The notes beneath the pieces were generated by a model, which was given only the letters and a program-made list of their open reading frames with translations, was not told the origin of the DNA and did no database searches. From NCBI GenBank assembly GCA_005878685.1, contig VBLN01000142.1, positions 1 through 9,581 of the forward strand: a DNA stretch of 9,581 nucleotides, in the 5' to 3' direction. Of the stretch, positions 1 to 6,575 are shown piece by piece. The number at the start of each line of letters is the position of its first letter. Within the stretch, counting starts at the first letter, position 1. Source of the stretch: Deltaproteobacteria bacterium (GTDB taxonomy: Bacteria > Desulfobacterota > Binatia > UBA9968). A program made the translations under genes and the position numbers.

Positions 1-1949
1 TCCACCCCTATCCGGTGACTCCATACCACTCCGACTATCTCCAACACTCAGACCTCATCGAATCGGCGAAGAAGCGGTATGAGCCGCCGTCGAGCCAGAG
101 CACGGCCCGTCTCGCCTTCAAAGTTCTGGCGAAAGGGAGGTTGGCGCAGACGCTCGCGGGCTCCTCCGCGCGGGGAAGCGAGAAAGATTGGGTGGCGACG
201 ATCGAGGAGATCGACGACGACAAGCTCCTCTCTTCGTCCTGGATGAGCCATGCGTGGCTCGGGCCTCCGTGGATTAAGGAAGGCTGGTTCTCTTCCTATC
301 GCCTTCTCGCTGAAACGCTTCGCGATCAAACCGAGAGACGGGCAGCTGAGGCAATCTACCAGCGTCTCGTCGCAGGAAGCTACGAGGGAGAAGTTGAGCA
401 TCTCAATCTTGAGCGCAAGCTAGTTTCCACTCTCGTCGCTGGCTGCGAGCGAATGGTCGTCGGATACACGGTGAGACGCGAATACTTTAATGGCTCGGAT
501 TACTCCGAAGGACTTGAGAACATCGCCTACGATTCCCAAGCCGGCTTGAACTCGCCGATTTTCTTGAGGACGGTCAAGCTGAAAGATTTTCTTTGGAACG
601 GCTGGCTAAGGCTTGGTGTCGCGGGGAAGGTGGGAGCCGCGTGGAATCCCGTGGGTGGCTTTGGCGACGCGGCCGGCCGGATAATATGGGCCGCCGTTGG
701 CGACCCAGCGCAACTTCCCCATCCGTACAACTCCGAATGGATCGCCAATCGCGTCACGACGACACCAGTTGCACTTGAGCCGCCTCCAGCGGGCACGGTG
801 GAAGTTCCGGTGACGGCGCTCAACCCCGAGCCAGGGACCGGGATGCTCCGCCCTGCAGGCGAGGGCAAGACGGCGAAAGCGAGAATTCTCTATCGCGTCC
901 TACTCTCGTCCTTCCACGACGGTACCTCGATGGGTGTGGCTGACATTCTCTACGCTTACGCTTTCGCCTACCGTTGGGGGGTAAAGTCGCCTCGCTCCGG
1001 CGCCGATTATGATCCTCTCGTTGACACGTCAACCACGCTCCTTAGGGAGTGGCTCGTGGGAATCCGACCGCTCCAAACCGAGCAGGAGACAAAGCCAAGC
1101 AGTGAAACGAAGTATGTCTTTCAAGTGCAGCCGATCGAGGTGTACTTGAAGCGAAGGCTGGCCGATTTTACGCAGATGGCCGCCGTGGCTCCGCCGTGGA
1201 GTACTCTCCCCTGGCACGTGATCGCGCTCATGGAGGAGGCGGTAAAGCGCCATCTCGCCGCGTTCTCGCAAGACGAGGCCAAACGGCGCCGTCTGCCATG
1301 GCTTGATCTGGTCCGGAATGAGTGGCTGAATAGGCGTCTCGCCTCGCTGGTCGAGCAGTTCAGGCGTGAAGGCTATGTTCCACCCGCTCTTCAAAATCTC
1401 GTCACGCCCGCTGAGGCCAGGACGCGCTGGGCTGCGCTCCAAGAGTTTCACAGGATCCATCGCCACTTCCTCGTCACCAACGGTCCGTATCGCCTGCAGA
1501 GATGGTCGGCAAACTCCGTGACGCTTCAAGCTTTCCGTCATGTTACGTACCCGCTCGGGCTTGGTCTCTTCGACCACTATAGTATTCCAAGACGCGCATA
1601 CATCACGGGAGTCCAGCTGAACGGAAATCGGCTCGAAGTTCGGGGCGATGTCGAAAAGATCCAGCGATTCCAGCGCACCTACACAGTCGTGCGGGAACCG
1701 CTGACGGGCCCAATGTCTAAGACCGATCCCGATGACCTCCCCGTGTGTGCGTACGTTGTGGTGAACCAAGAAGGTGTCATCGCTGATTTCGGCAAAGCGC
1801 CCTACTCCGATGCCGGTACGTTCACCCTCGAACTCAACCGGCCACTCAAGCCGGGCCTCTACACTATCATCATGGGACTCTTTGTCGGCGGGAATCAAAT
1901 GAACCCGGATCTTAAATCAATTCAGTATCGGGTCGAAGGCGCGGCTTGA
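1..1949 (+). CDS. Large extracellular solute-binding protein, family 5-like (C-terminal part, 5' end outside window)
   Basis: The reading frame is open from the first bases of the window. A GTG occurs at 15, but the codons before it (His-Pro-Tyr-Pro) are also open and no ribosome site is visible, so this is taken as the 3' part of a longer gene. About 645 residues are visible, with no signal peptide or membrane segment. Counted from the GTG, a segment near residues 299-315 (FHDGTSMGVADILYA) resembles the DG-x-x-x-x-A-x-D motif of the SBP_bac_5 (OppA/DppA) family, and residues 487-497 (TNGPYRLQRW) resemble its G-x-G-P-Y motif. Residues from about 530 to the end look like a beta-rich, immunoglobulin-like tail. 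The family binds peptides or other small ligands in the periplasm. The gene ends 43 bp before livH on the same strand, so it is probably in the same operon and may be the binding component. The family call is from motifs only; specificity is unknown. Confidence 0.6.
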   Translation, partial: HPYPVTPYHSDYLQHSDLIESAKKRYEPPSSQSTARLAFKVLAKGRLAQTLAGSSARGSEKDWVATIEEIDDDKLLSSSWMSHAWLGPPWIKEGWFSSYRLLAETLRDQTERRAAEAIYQRLVAGSYEGEVEHLNLERKLVSTLVAGCERMVVGYTVRREYFNGSDYSEGLENIAYDSQAGLNSPIFLRTVKLKDFLWNGWLRLGVAGKVGAAWNPVGGFGDAAGRIIWAAVGDPAQLPHPYNSEWIANRVTTTPVALEPPPAGTVEVPVTALNPEPGTGMLRPAGEGKTAKARILYRVLLSSFHDGTSMGVADILYAYAFAYRWGVKSPRSGADYDPLVDTSTTLLREWLVGIRPLQTEQETKPSSETKYVFQVQPIEVYLKRRLADFTQMAAVAPPWSTLPWHVIALMEEAVKRHLAAFSQDEAKRRRLPWLDLVRNEWLNRRLASLVEQFRREGYVPPALQNLVTPAEARTRWAALQEFHRIHRHFLVTNGPYRLQRWSANSVTLQAFRHVTYPLGLGLFDHYSIPRRAYITGVQLNGNRLEVRGDVEKIQRFQRTYTVVREPLTGPMSKTDPDDLPVCAYVVVNQEGVIADFGKAPYSDAGTFTLELNRPLKPGLYTIIMGLFVGGNQMNPDLKSIQYRVEGAA

Positions 1950-1992
1950 GTTACGCTTGACTCGTCCGGTGTTTTAGTGCACTTATGCGCCC

Positions 1993-2871
1993 GTGGACAC
2001 ATTTCTGATCCACCTCCTCAACGCTCTGCTCTACGCGTCGGTTCTCTTTCTCATTGCTGGCGGGCTGAGCCTCATCTATGGCGTGATGAGAATCGTCAAC
2101 TTGGCGCACGGCAACGTCTACGCGGTCGGAGCCTACGCAACGGCCTGGTCGGTGGGTCGCGTGCTGGGCGGCGGTCAGCCGTCTCCGGCGCTCTATCTCC
2201 TTCTCCCGGTCGGCGCCGTGGCAGCCGCCGCGCTCGGCGCGGTCATCGAGCCGACTCTGCTCCGGCCTCTCTATAAGCGCGCAGAGGAGTATCAGCTCCT
2301 AATTACCTTCGGGCTGCTGTTAATCCTCGAGGACTTGCTGCGCTTCATCTGGGGGCCGTATCCGCTCTCGGCTAGCAGCCTCTTCGAGGCGCTCGGGAGT
2401 CTTACCATCGGCGAGTCCGTCTATCCCTCCTACAACCTGGTGGTCATCGTGGTGGGAGCTATTGCCGCCGCGGCCCTCTGGGCGTTCATCTACAAGACTA
2501 AGTTCGGGGTTATCCTGCGCGCGACTTCTCAGAACATGCGGATGGCCTCGGCGCTCGGCGTGAACGTCAAACGGATCTACCTGCAGGCCTTCACGCTAGG
2601 TTGTTTTATGGCTGGGCTGGGCGGCGCCATCATCGTTCCCCAGCAAGGCGCTGTGCTGGGCATGGGCGTGGACGCCCTCATCTTGGCGTTCGTCGTCGTG
2701 GTCATCGGCGGGCTCGGGAGTCTCGAGGGCGCGCTCCTGGGGGCTCTCATGGTCGGCGTCGTCCGCGAGTTCGGCATCGCCTTTTTCCCGGAGGTCGAGT
2801 TGGCCGTCCTCTATTTCATGGCAGCTGTCGTCCTTCTGATTCGGCCTGCCGGGCTGTTCGGCCACGTATGA
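1993..2871 (+). CDS. livH: Branched-chain amino acid ABC transporter permease, LivH family
   Basis: Inner-membrane permease of the hydrophobic amino acid uptake (HAAT) transporters, which pairs with LivM to form the translocation path. The 292 residues are nearly all hydrophobic segments, about eight helices, and the length is normal for the family. The hallmark GLSLIYGVMRIVNLAHG lies at residues 24-40. The cytoplasmic coupling loop (RATSQNMRMASALGVN, near residues 175-190) is the part that contacts the ATPases, and the VIGGLGSLEGALLGA re-entrant motif is near the C terminus. The GTG at 1993 is chosen because an in-frame TAG lies at 1975-1977; no clear Shine-Dalgarno is seen, so translation may be coupled to the gene upstream. 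Its TGA overlaps the livM ATG (ATGA). Substrates of such systems range from Leu/Ile/Val to urea, amides and aromatic acids, so the exact substrate is not implied. Confidence 0.93.
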   Translation: MDTFLIHLLNALLYASVLFLIAGGLSLIYGVMRIVNLAHGNVYAVGAYATAWSVGRVLGGGQPSPALYLLLPVGAVAAAALGAVIEPTLLRPLYKRAEEYQLLITFGLLLILEDLLRFIWGPYPLSASSLFEALGSLTIGESVYPSYNLVVIVVGAIAAAALWAFIYKTKFGVILRATSQNMRMASALGVNVKRIYLQAFTLGCFMAGLGGAIIVPQQGAVLGMGVDALILAFVVVVIGGLGSLEGALLGALMVGVVREFGIAFFPEVELAVLYFMAAVVLLIRPAGLFGHV

Positions 2872-3851
2872 GCTCGATTCCAGCCTCGCCCAAACGGGCT
2901 CTGCTCTCCGCGATTCCGATCGCCGTCATCCTGTTTTTCCTCCCGCTACTGGTCGCGCCCTACCAGGTCACGCTACTTGCGTACGGTCTGATCTTCGCGA
3001 TCGCCGCCCTCGGCTTCAACCTTCTCCTGGGCTACACGGGCCTTCTCTCGTTCGGTCACTCCGCCTACTTCGGCTTGGGTGCCTACGCCGTGGCCTTTAT
3101 CGTGAAGTATCTGGAGATCACCTCCATGGAAGTCTTCCTGCTCGGCGGTGTCCTCGCTTCGGCGGCGGTCGCCGCCCTGTTCGGCTTCCTCTGCGTCCGC
3201 TACACGCGGATCTTCTTCGGTATTCTCACATTGGCCCTGTCACAAGTGCTCTGGAGCCTGGCCTTCAAGTTCTACTGGGTAACCGGCGGAACCGACGGGT
3301 TGAGGGTGCCGACGCCGTCGCTCATGGGAGTCCGGAACCCCGCGGGGGAAGATAAAATGATCTTTCTTGCCCACCGCTACTACTACTACGTGCTGGTCAT
3401 CTTCCTCGTCGGCGCATCGGTGATGTGGGTGATCGTCCACTCCCCGTTCGGGAAGGCGCTTCAGGCCATCCGCGACAATGAGACACGCGCGGAGTTCGTC
3501 GGGGTCCAGGTCTGGCGCTATCGATGGGTCGCCTTCCTGGTCTCGGGGATCTACACGGGACTGGCCGGAACCCTCTGGGTACCACTGAACGGCCTCACGA
3601 CCCCTGATATTCTCCACTGGACCTTCTCTGGCAAGATCGTCTTTTTCACGGTCCTCGGCGGTTTCCAAACGTTCACAGGTCCGATCATCGGTGGGGTGGT
3701 CTACAACTACCTCGAGACCTACGCCGTCGGACACACCGTCTACTGGCAGATGGTGCTCGGCGTTGTGCTGGTGCTGCTGGTGCTCGTCCTGCCGGCGGGG
3801 ATCGCGGGGACGGCGAATCGGCTAATCCTAAAGCTGAGACGAGAGGCCTGA
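2868..3851 (+). CDS. livM: Branched-chain amino acid ABC transporter permease, LivM family
   Basis: Second membrane permease of the transporter, 327 residues and about nine or ten helices. The open frame extends upstream to 2601, but that part only shadows livH; the ATG at 2868 overlaps the livH stop and gives an N terminus (MSSIPASPKR followed by a hydrophobic helix) normal for LivM. Family marks are LGFNLLLGYTGLLSFGHSAY near residues 47-66, the GGTDGL loop near 142-147, the coupling loop (FGKALQAIRDNETRAEFVGV near 193-212) and VLGGFQTFTGPIIGG near 260-275. It ends in an unusually repetitive Val/Leu helix (GVVLVLLVLVLPAG). It would heterodimerise with LivH in the inner membrane and be driven by LivG and LivF. 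The stop is one base from livG, so transcription and probably translation are coupled. Confidence 0.93.
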   Translation: MSSIPASPKRALLSAIPIAVILFFLPLLVAPYQVTLLAYGLIFAIAALGFNLLLGYTGLLSFGHSAYFGLGAYAVAFIVKYLEITSMEVFLLGGVLASAAVAALFGFLCVRYTRIFFGILTLALSQVLWSLAFKFYWVTGGTDGLRVPTPSLMGVRNPAGEDKMIFLAHRYYYYVLVIFLVGASVMWVIVHSPFGKALQAIRDNETRAEFVGVQVWRYRWVAFLVSGIYTGLAGTLWVPLNGLTTPDILHWTFSGKIVFFTVLGGFQTFTGPIIGGVVYNYLETYAVGHTVYWQMVLGVVLVLLVLVLPAGIAGTANRLILKLRREA

Positions 3852-3852
3852 G

Positions 3853-4617
3853 ATGTCTCTGCTCGAGACCAAGAGCCTCACCAAATATTTCGGCGACACA
3901 CACGCGGTCGACCATGTTGACTTTTCGGTCGCGCAGGGCGAACTGCTCGCCTTGATCGGCTCAAATGGAGCCGGGAAGACGACCCTCGTGAACCTGATCA
4001 GCGGCCTGCTCCGTCCCGACTCGGGGACGATCCTCTTTCAGGGAGCCGACGTCACTGTCATGTCAGTGCATGACAGGATCAGGGCAGGAATCGCCAGGAG
4101 CTTTCAGCTCGTCACTGTGTTCGATCAGCTTGATATGCTGGACAATGTTTGCCTCGCAATCTTCGCCCGCGACGGGAAGACCCGGCGGCTCCTTTCTCTC
4201 GCAAATTCCGACCACGCTGTGAGCGAGGAGGCTCTCGGGGTACTTCGGGAGTTCGGCAAGGCCAACCTGCTCGCCGGCGGGCTGGCCCAAGGGGAACGTA
4301 AACTCCTCGACGTGGCCATAGCCTACGCGCTCCGGCCAAAGCTCCTGTTTCTCGACGAGCCAACCAGCGGCGTCAGCACGCGGGAGAAGGCCCCAATCAT
4401 GGACATTATCACCTCCATCGTGCGCTCCGGAAAGATCACTGCGGTCATTATCGAACACGACATGGATGTCGTGTTCAGATATTCCGACCGTATCGTCGTA
4501 ATGCACGAAGGCGCGATCCTGGCGGAGGGGACGCCGGACGAGATTCGGCGCAACGAGCAAGTGACAACCACGCTGCTTGGGACAAGGCTGGAGGCTCACG
4601 AGCATGCTCGAGCTTGA
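3853..4617 (+). CDS. livG: Branched-chain amino acid ABC transporter ATP-binding protein, LivG family
   Basis: Cytoplasmic ATPase of the Liv transporter, 254 residues, full length. Walker A is GSNGAGKTT at residues 36-44, the Q-loop is SFQ at 83-85, the signature is LAQGERK at 144-150, Walker B is LLFLDE at 164-169, and the switch histidine is H202 in IEHDMD. The C-terminal tail ending in a TLLG-like segment is the usual LivG extension. The signature departs from the textbook LSGGQ, but LivG-like proteins commonly vary here, and all catalytic residues are present. A GAGAGG ribosome site lies about six bases before the ATG. It follows livM by one base and overlaps livF by 14 bp. It would form a heterodimer with LivF on the LivH/LivM coupling loops. 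An inverted repeat inside the gene is listed separately. Confidence 0.93.
   Translation: MSLLETKSLTKYFGDTHAVDHVDFSVAQGELLALIGSNGAGKTTLVNLISGLLRPDSGTILFQGADVTVMSVHDRIRAGIARSFQLVTVFDQLDMLDNVCLAIFARDGKTRRLLSLANSDHAVSEEALGVLREFGKANLLAGGLAQGERKLLDVAIAYALRPKLLFLDEPTSGVSTREKAPIMDIITSIVRSGKITAVIIEHDMDVVFRYSDRIVVMHEGAILAEGTPDEIRRNEQVTTTLLGTRLEAHEHARA
4590..4593 (+). promoter_or_regulatory. Ribosome binding site deciding the livF start
   Basis: A GGAG sits ten bases before the ATG at 4604, inside the 3' end of livG. The more upstream in-frame ATG at 4577 lacks such a site and would add nine residues not typical of LivF, so this motif supports the 4604 start. Confidence 0.5.
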
Positions 4618-5323
4618 GCGCATCCATACTTTTCGGGGCACCGCTCACGTTCTCCAGGGGATCTCGTTGGCAGTGAATGCCGGCGAGGCTGTTTGTCTCG
4701 TCGGCCGGAATGGCGCGGGGAAGACCACCACCATCGAAAGCATCATGGGTCTCTTGCCGGTCCGCTCCGGGAAGATCATGTTTCAGGGGCAGGAGATCAC
4801 CGAGCTACCGCCCCATGAGCGGGCCCACCTCGGCATCGGGTATGCCCCCGAGGACGCGGGCATCTTTCCTGACTTGAGCGTTGCGGAAAATTTTCTGATC
4901 AGCCAGTGGCTGGCCGGGGCGTCTGGCAAGGCCGGGTCGTCCTCGTCGAGCTCTGAGGTGCAAGACCGGATTCTCGCGGTGTTTCCCGAGGTGCGGATGT
5001 TCATGCAGCGGAAAGGTCTGAATCTCAGCGGAGGCCAAAAGAAGATGGTGGCGATCGCGAGAGCGATGGCCCTCTCGCCATCCATCCTCCTCCTAGATGA
5101 GCCTTTCGAGGGGCTCGCCCCAGTGGTGGTGAGCCGGTTTATCGAGGCCGTCAAAAAGATAAAGGCAATGGGGATCTCGTTGCTGATCGCGGCGTCCAAC
5201 TTGACGACGGCGTCGCGCGTCGCTGACAGACTCTATGCGATCGACCGAGGTGAGATCATCTTTCAGGGAGATCCTCGGAGCGCCTTTGCGAACGAAGATG
5301 TGATGAAAACCATTCGCGGGTGA
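4604..5323 (+). CDS. livF: Branched-chain amino acid ABC transporter ATP-binding protein, LivF family
   Basis: Second ATPase of the transporter, 239 residues. The frame opens at 4577, but the ATG at 4604 is preferred: it has a GGAG about ten bases upstream and gives the usual LivF start (MLELERIHTF). Walker A is GRNGAGKTT at 34-42, the Q-loop region is GYAPED at 79-84, a canonical LSGGQKK signature is at 141-147, and Walker B is ILLLDE at 161-166 followed by EGLAP, a LivF hallmark. Two oddities are visible: six consecutive serines at 112-117 in the helical subdomain, and the H-loop, which in LivF normally reads x-E-Q-N, is A-A-S-N (196-199). The second ATP site may therefore be weak, with LivG carrying the intact switch histidine. 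It is the last gene of the operon; a hairpin follows eight bases after the stop. Confidence 0.92.
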   Translation: MLELERIHTFRGTAHVLQGISLAVNAGEAVCLVGRNGAGKTTTIESIMGLLPVRSGKIMFQGQEITELPPHERAHLGIGYAPEDAGIFPDLSVAENFLISQWLAGASGKAGSSSSSSEVQDRILAVFPEVRMFMQRKGLNLSGGQKKMVAIARAMALSPSILLLDEPFEGLAPVVVSRFIEAVKKIKAMGISLLIAASNLTTASRVADRLYAIDRGEIIFQGDPRSAFANEDVMKTIRG

Positions 5324-5327
5324 CAGG

Positions 5328-5363
5328 CTGGCTCGGTTAGATCCTCATCCTGAGCCGAGCTGG
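5328..5363 (+). terminator. Possible hairpin at the end of the liv operon
   Basis: GCTCGGT at 5331-5337 pairs with GCCGAGC at 5354-5360 (six Watson-Crick pairs plus one G-T), and G-T pairs extend the base outward by up to three positions. The loop is about 16 bases. No T-tract follows on either strand, so this is at best a weak or factor-dependent terminator between the convergent livF and bdhA genes. The rest of 5324-5488 shows nothing gene-like. Confidence 0.35.
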
Positions 5364-5488
5364 AGCGCTTGCATCCCGATCTCCTGCGGCTGTTGAAAAC
5401 CTTCCAAATCGATCCCCTTTGGCGTGATGGTGGCGGTCAACCTGCAGACGACGTTTCCCCTCCCTCCAGTGGCGATGGCCGCATTTAT

Positions 5489-6280
5489 CTACTGAGCCGT
5501 CCAGCCAAGATCGACGGCCACCTGAGTCCCCGTGATTCCCTTGGCCGCATTGCTGCAGAGAAACGCCACGATCTCCGCGACTTCCTCAGGCTCCAGAAGC
5601 CGCTTGATAGCTTGTGGTGCGAGCAACACCTTCTCCATGACCTCGCGCTCTGAGATCCCATGCGTTTTCGCTTGGTCTGTGATCTGTCGCTCCACCAAGG
5701 GCGTCCGCACGTAGCCGGGGCACACGGCAACCGCGGTAATGTTGTGTGCCGCGCCCTCGATGGCCAAGACCTTCGTGAGTCCCAGGAGACCGTGCTTCGC
5801 AGACACATACGCTGCCTTGTATGGAGAGGCCACGAGGCCATGAGCCGAAGCGATATTGATGATCCGACCAGAGCGCTGGCGCATCATGTGTGCGAACGCG
5901 TACTTGCTTAACAGAAAGGCTCCACTCAGCATCACGCCGATGAGAAGATCCCACTTCTCTTCGGGAAAGTCTTGAATCGGCGCCACGTGCTGGATCCCGG
6001 CGTTGTTGACCAGAATGTCGAGGCGACCGAACCGGTCAACCGTAGCCTCGATGAGTTGCTTGGCGTCCTCGCGCCGAGAGACGTCCGTTCGCTGGAGCAC
6101 GGCTTTTCCTCCGATGGCCTCTACCGCACGAACCGCCGCCTGCCCCGCTGGCTCGCTGAGGTCAGCGATGACAACATCCGCGCCCGCCTTGGCCAGAGCT
6201 ACTGCGATGGCTTTGCCGATCCCGCTGCCCGCGCCTGTGACAACTGCTACACTGCCATCCAAGCTCACGATTTGATTCAC
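5489..6280 (-). CDS. bdhA: (R)-3-hydroxybutyrate dehydrogenase (short-chain dehydrogenase/reductase)
   Basis: NAD-dependent cytoplasmic enzyme interconverting (R)-3-hydroxybutyrate and acetoacetate, a step in using polyhydroxybutyrate or ketone bodies. The 263 residues carry the classical SDR marks: TGAGSGIG at 15-22, Asp40 after strand 2 (NAD preference), NNAG at 92-95, and catalytic S145, Y158 and K162. Family-specific stretches are NAGIQHVAPI, GRIINIASAHGLVAS, TPLVERQI and the C-terminal GWTAQ. With an offset of three, Q97, H147, K155, Q199 and W260 align with the substrate-binding Gln94, His144, Lys152, Gln196 and Trp257 of Pseudomonas fragi enzyme as I recall them. Trp187 there is Tyr190 here. 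The outer start is GTG at 6280, hard against a GAGGAGGAG purine run. A second GTG at 6268, eight bases after GGAGGTGA, would give 259 residues and fits the family N terminus equally well or better. Convergent with livF and divergent from the hydrolase. Confidence 0.9.
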   Translation of the reverse strand: MNQIVSLDGSVAVVTGAGSGIGKAIAVALAKAGADVVIADLSEPAGQAAVRAVEAIGGKAVLQRTDVSRREDAKQLIEATVDRFGRLDILVNNAGIQHVAPIQDFPEEKWDLLIGVMLSGAFLLSKYAFAHMMRQRSGRIINIASAHGLVASPYKAAYVSAKHGLLGLTKVLAIEGAAHNITAVAVCPGYVRTPLVERQITDQAKTHGISEREVMEKVLLAPQAIKRLLEPEEVAEIVAFLCSNAAKGITGTQVAVDLGWTAQ

Positions 6281-6289
6281 CTCCTCCTC
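6269..6289 (-). promoter_or_regulatory. Extended Shine-Dalgarno region of bdhA
   Basis: The minus strand reads GAGGAGGAGGTGA just before the coding start, offering several overlapping matches to the 16S rRNA tail. The GTG within it (6280) and the GTG at 6268 could both be used; the near-complete GGAGGTGA complement best serves the 6268 start. Confidence 0.5.
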
Positions 6290-6348
6290 AGCTGGTGGTA
6301 AAGGGGCGACCCTCCCCAGCCAAGGCCTTCATAACTTTTTTTGGCGAG

Positions 6349-6376
6349 ACTATCCAACCATACACTGATATGTCAA
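6349..6376 (-). promoter_or_regulatory. Sigma70-like promoter candidate for bdhA
   Basis: Read on the minus strand, a perfect TTGACA (-35) at 6376-6371 is followed after 16 bases by GATAGT (-10, four of six matches) at 6354-6349. Transcription would begin near 6342 and leave a leader of roughly 60 bases before the bdhA start. Position and orientation fit; strength is inferred from the sequence alone. Confidence 0.45.
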
Positions 6377-6449
6377 CCTGAGATTCAACATCCTACAAGG
6401 CGAAAGGTTCTAGGAGTAAATTGATTTCTCCGGCAATCAAAATCCTGTA

Positions 6450-6498
6450 CAGTCAAACCACAGAAAGTGGACTGGTGTTGTGCCCGGTCGGGCTTTTT
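6450..6498 (+). ncRNA. Two-hairpin element ending in five Ts (possible small RNA or leader with terminator)
   Basis: The first hairpin is CCAC (6458-6461) with GTGG (6467-6470) around an AGAAA loop. It is extended by CAGT (6450-6453) with ACTG (6471-6474), with CAAA bulged on the left side. The second is GCCC (6482-6485) with GGGC (6490-6493) around GGTC, followed directly by TTTTT (6494-6498), the shape of a small intrinsic terminator. An 8-base palindrome, CTGTACAG, lies at 6445-6452 and overlaps the start of the first stem. No convincing promoter is seen upstream on this strand, and the terminator stem is only four pairs, so this could be an attenuator, a short RNA, or chance. Confidence 0.3.
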
Positions 6499-6524
6499 AG
6501 TTATATGTCAGAAAACTGATTAAA

Positions 6525-6535
6525 TGCTCTTTAAC
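6525..6535 (+). promoter_or_regulatory. boxA-like antitermination motif upstream of the hydrolase gene
   Basis: TGCTCTTTAAC is identical to the core of the ribosomal boxA (TGCTCTTTAACA), the NusB/NusE (S10) binding site in rRNA leaders, and it is followed by a similarly AT-rich stretch. It lies 40 bases before the hydrolase ATG and 26 bases after the T-tract described upstream. There is no boxB or rRNA gene nearby. The match is exact, but its function here is unknown. Confidence 0.35.
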
Positions 6536-6564
6536 GAATTATGAGTTCACTATCTCGCGTCGAA

Positions 6565-6572
6565 AGAGGTGA
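6565..6572 (+). promoter_or_regulatory. Ribosome binding site of the exported hydrolase
   Basis: AGAGGTGA lies three bases before the ATG at 6576; the core GAGG is at good distance. It fixes the start that yields a complete signal peptide. Confidence 0.6.
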
Positions 6573-6575
6573 CTA

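Noticed and set aside
1029..1898. 289-residue open frame on the minus strand
   Set aside because: It is fully antisense to the binding-protein gene, which shows family motifs; the antisense product has none.
2601..2867. N-terminal extension of livM
   Set aside because: The added 89 residues are arginine-rich, shadow livH in another frame and are absent from the LivM family; the ATG at 2868 overlapping the livH stop is the natural start.
5369..5653. 94-residue plus-strand open frame between livF and bdhA
   Set aside because: More than half is antisense to bdhA, with no ribosome site and no recognisable domain.
6478..6507. TTGTGC/TATATG as a plus-strand promoter for the hydrolase
   Set aside because: It has three or four matches per box and its spacer overlaps the GC hairpin with T-tract; too weak to list.
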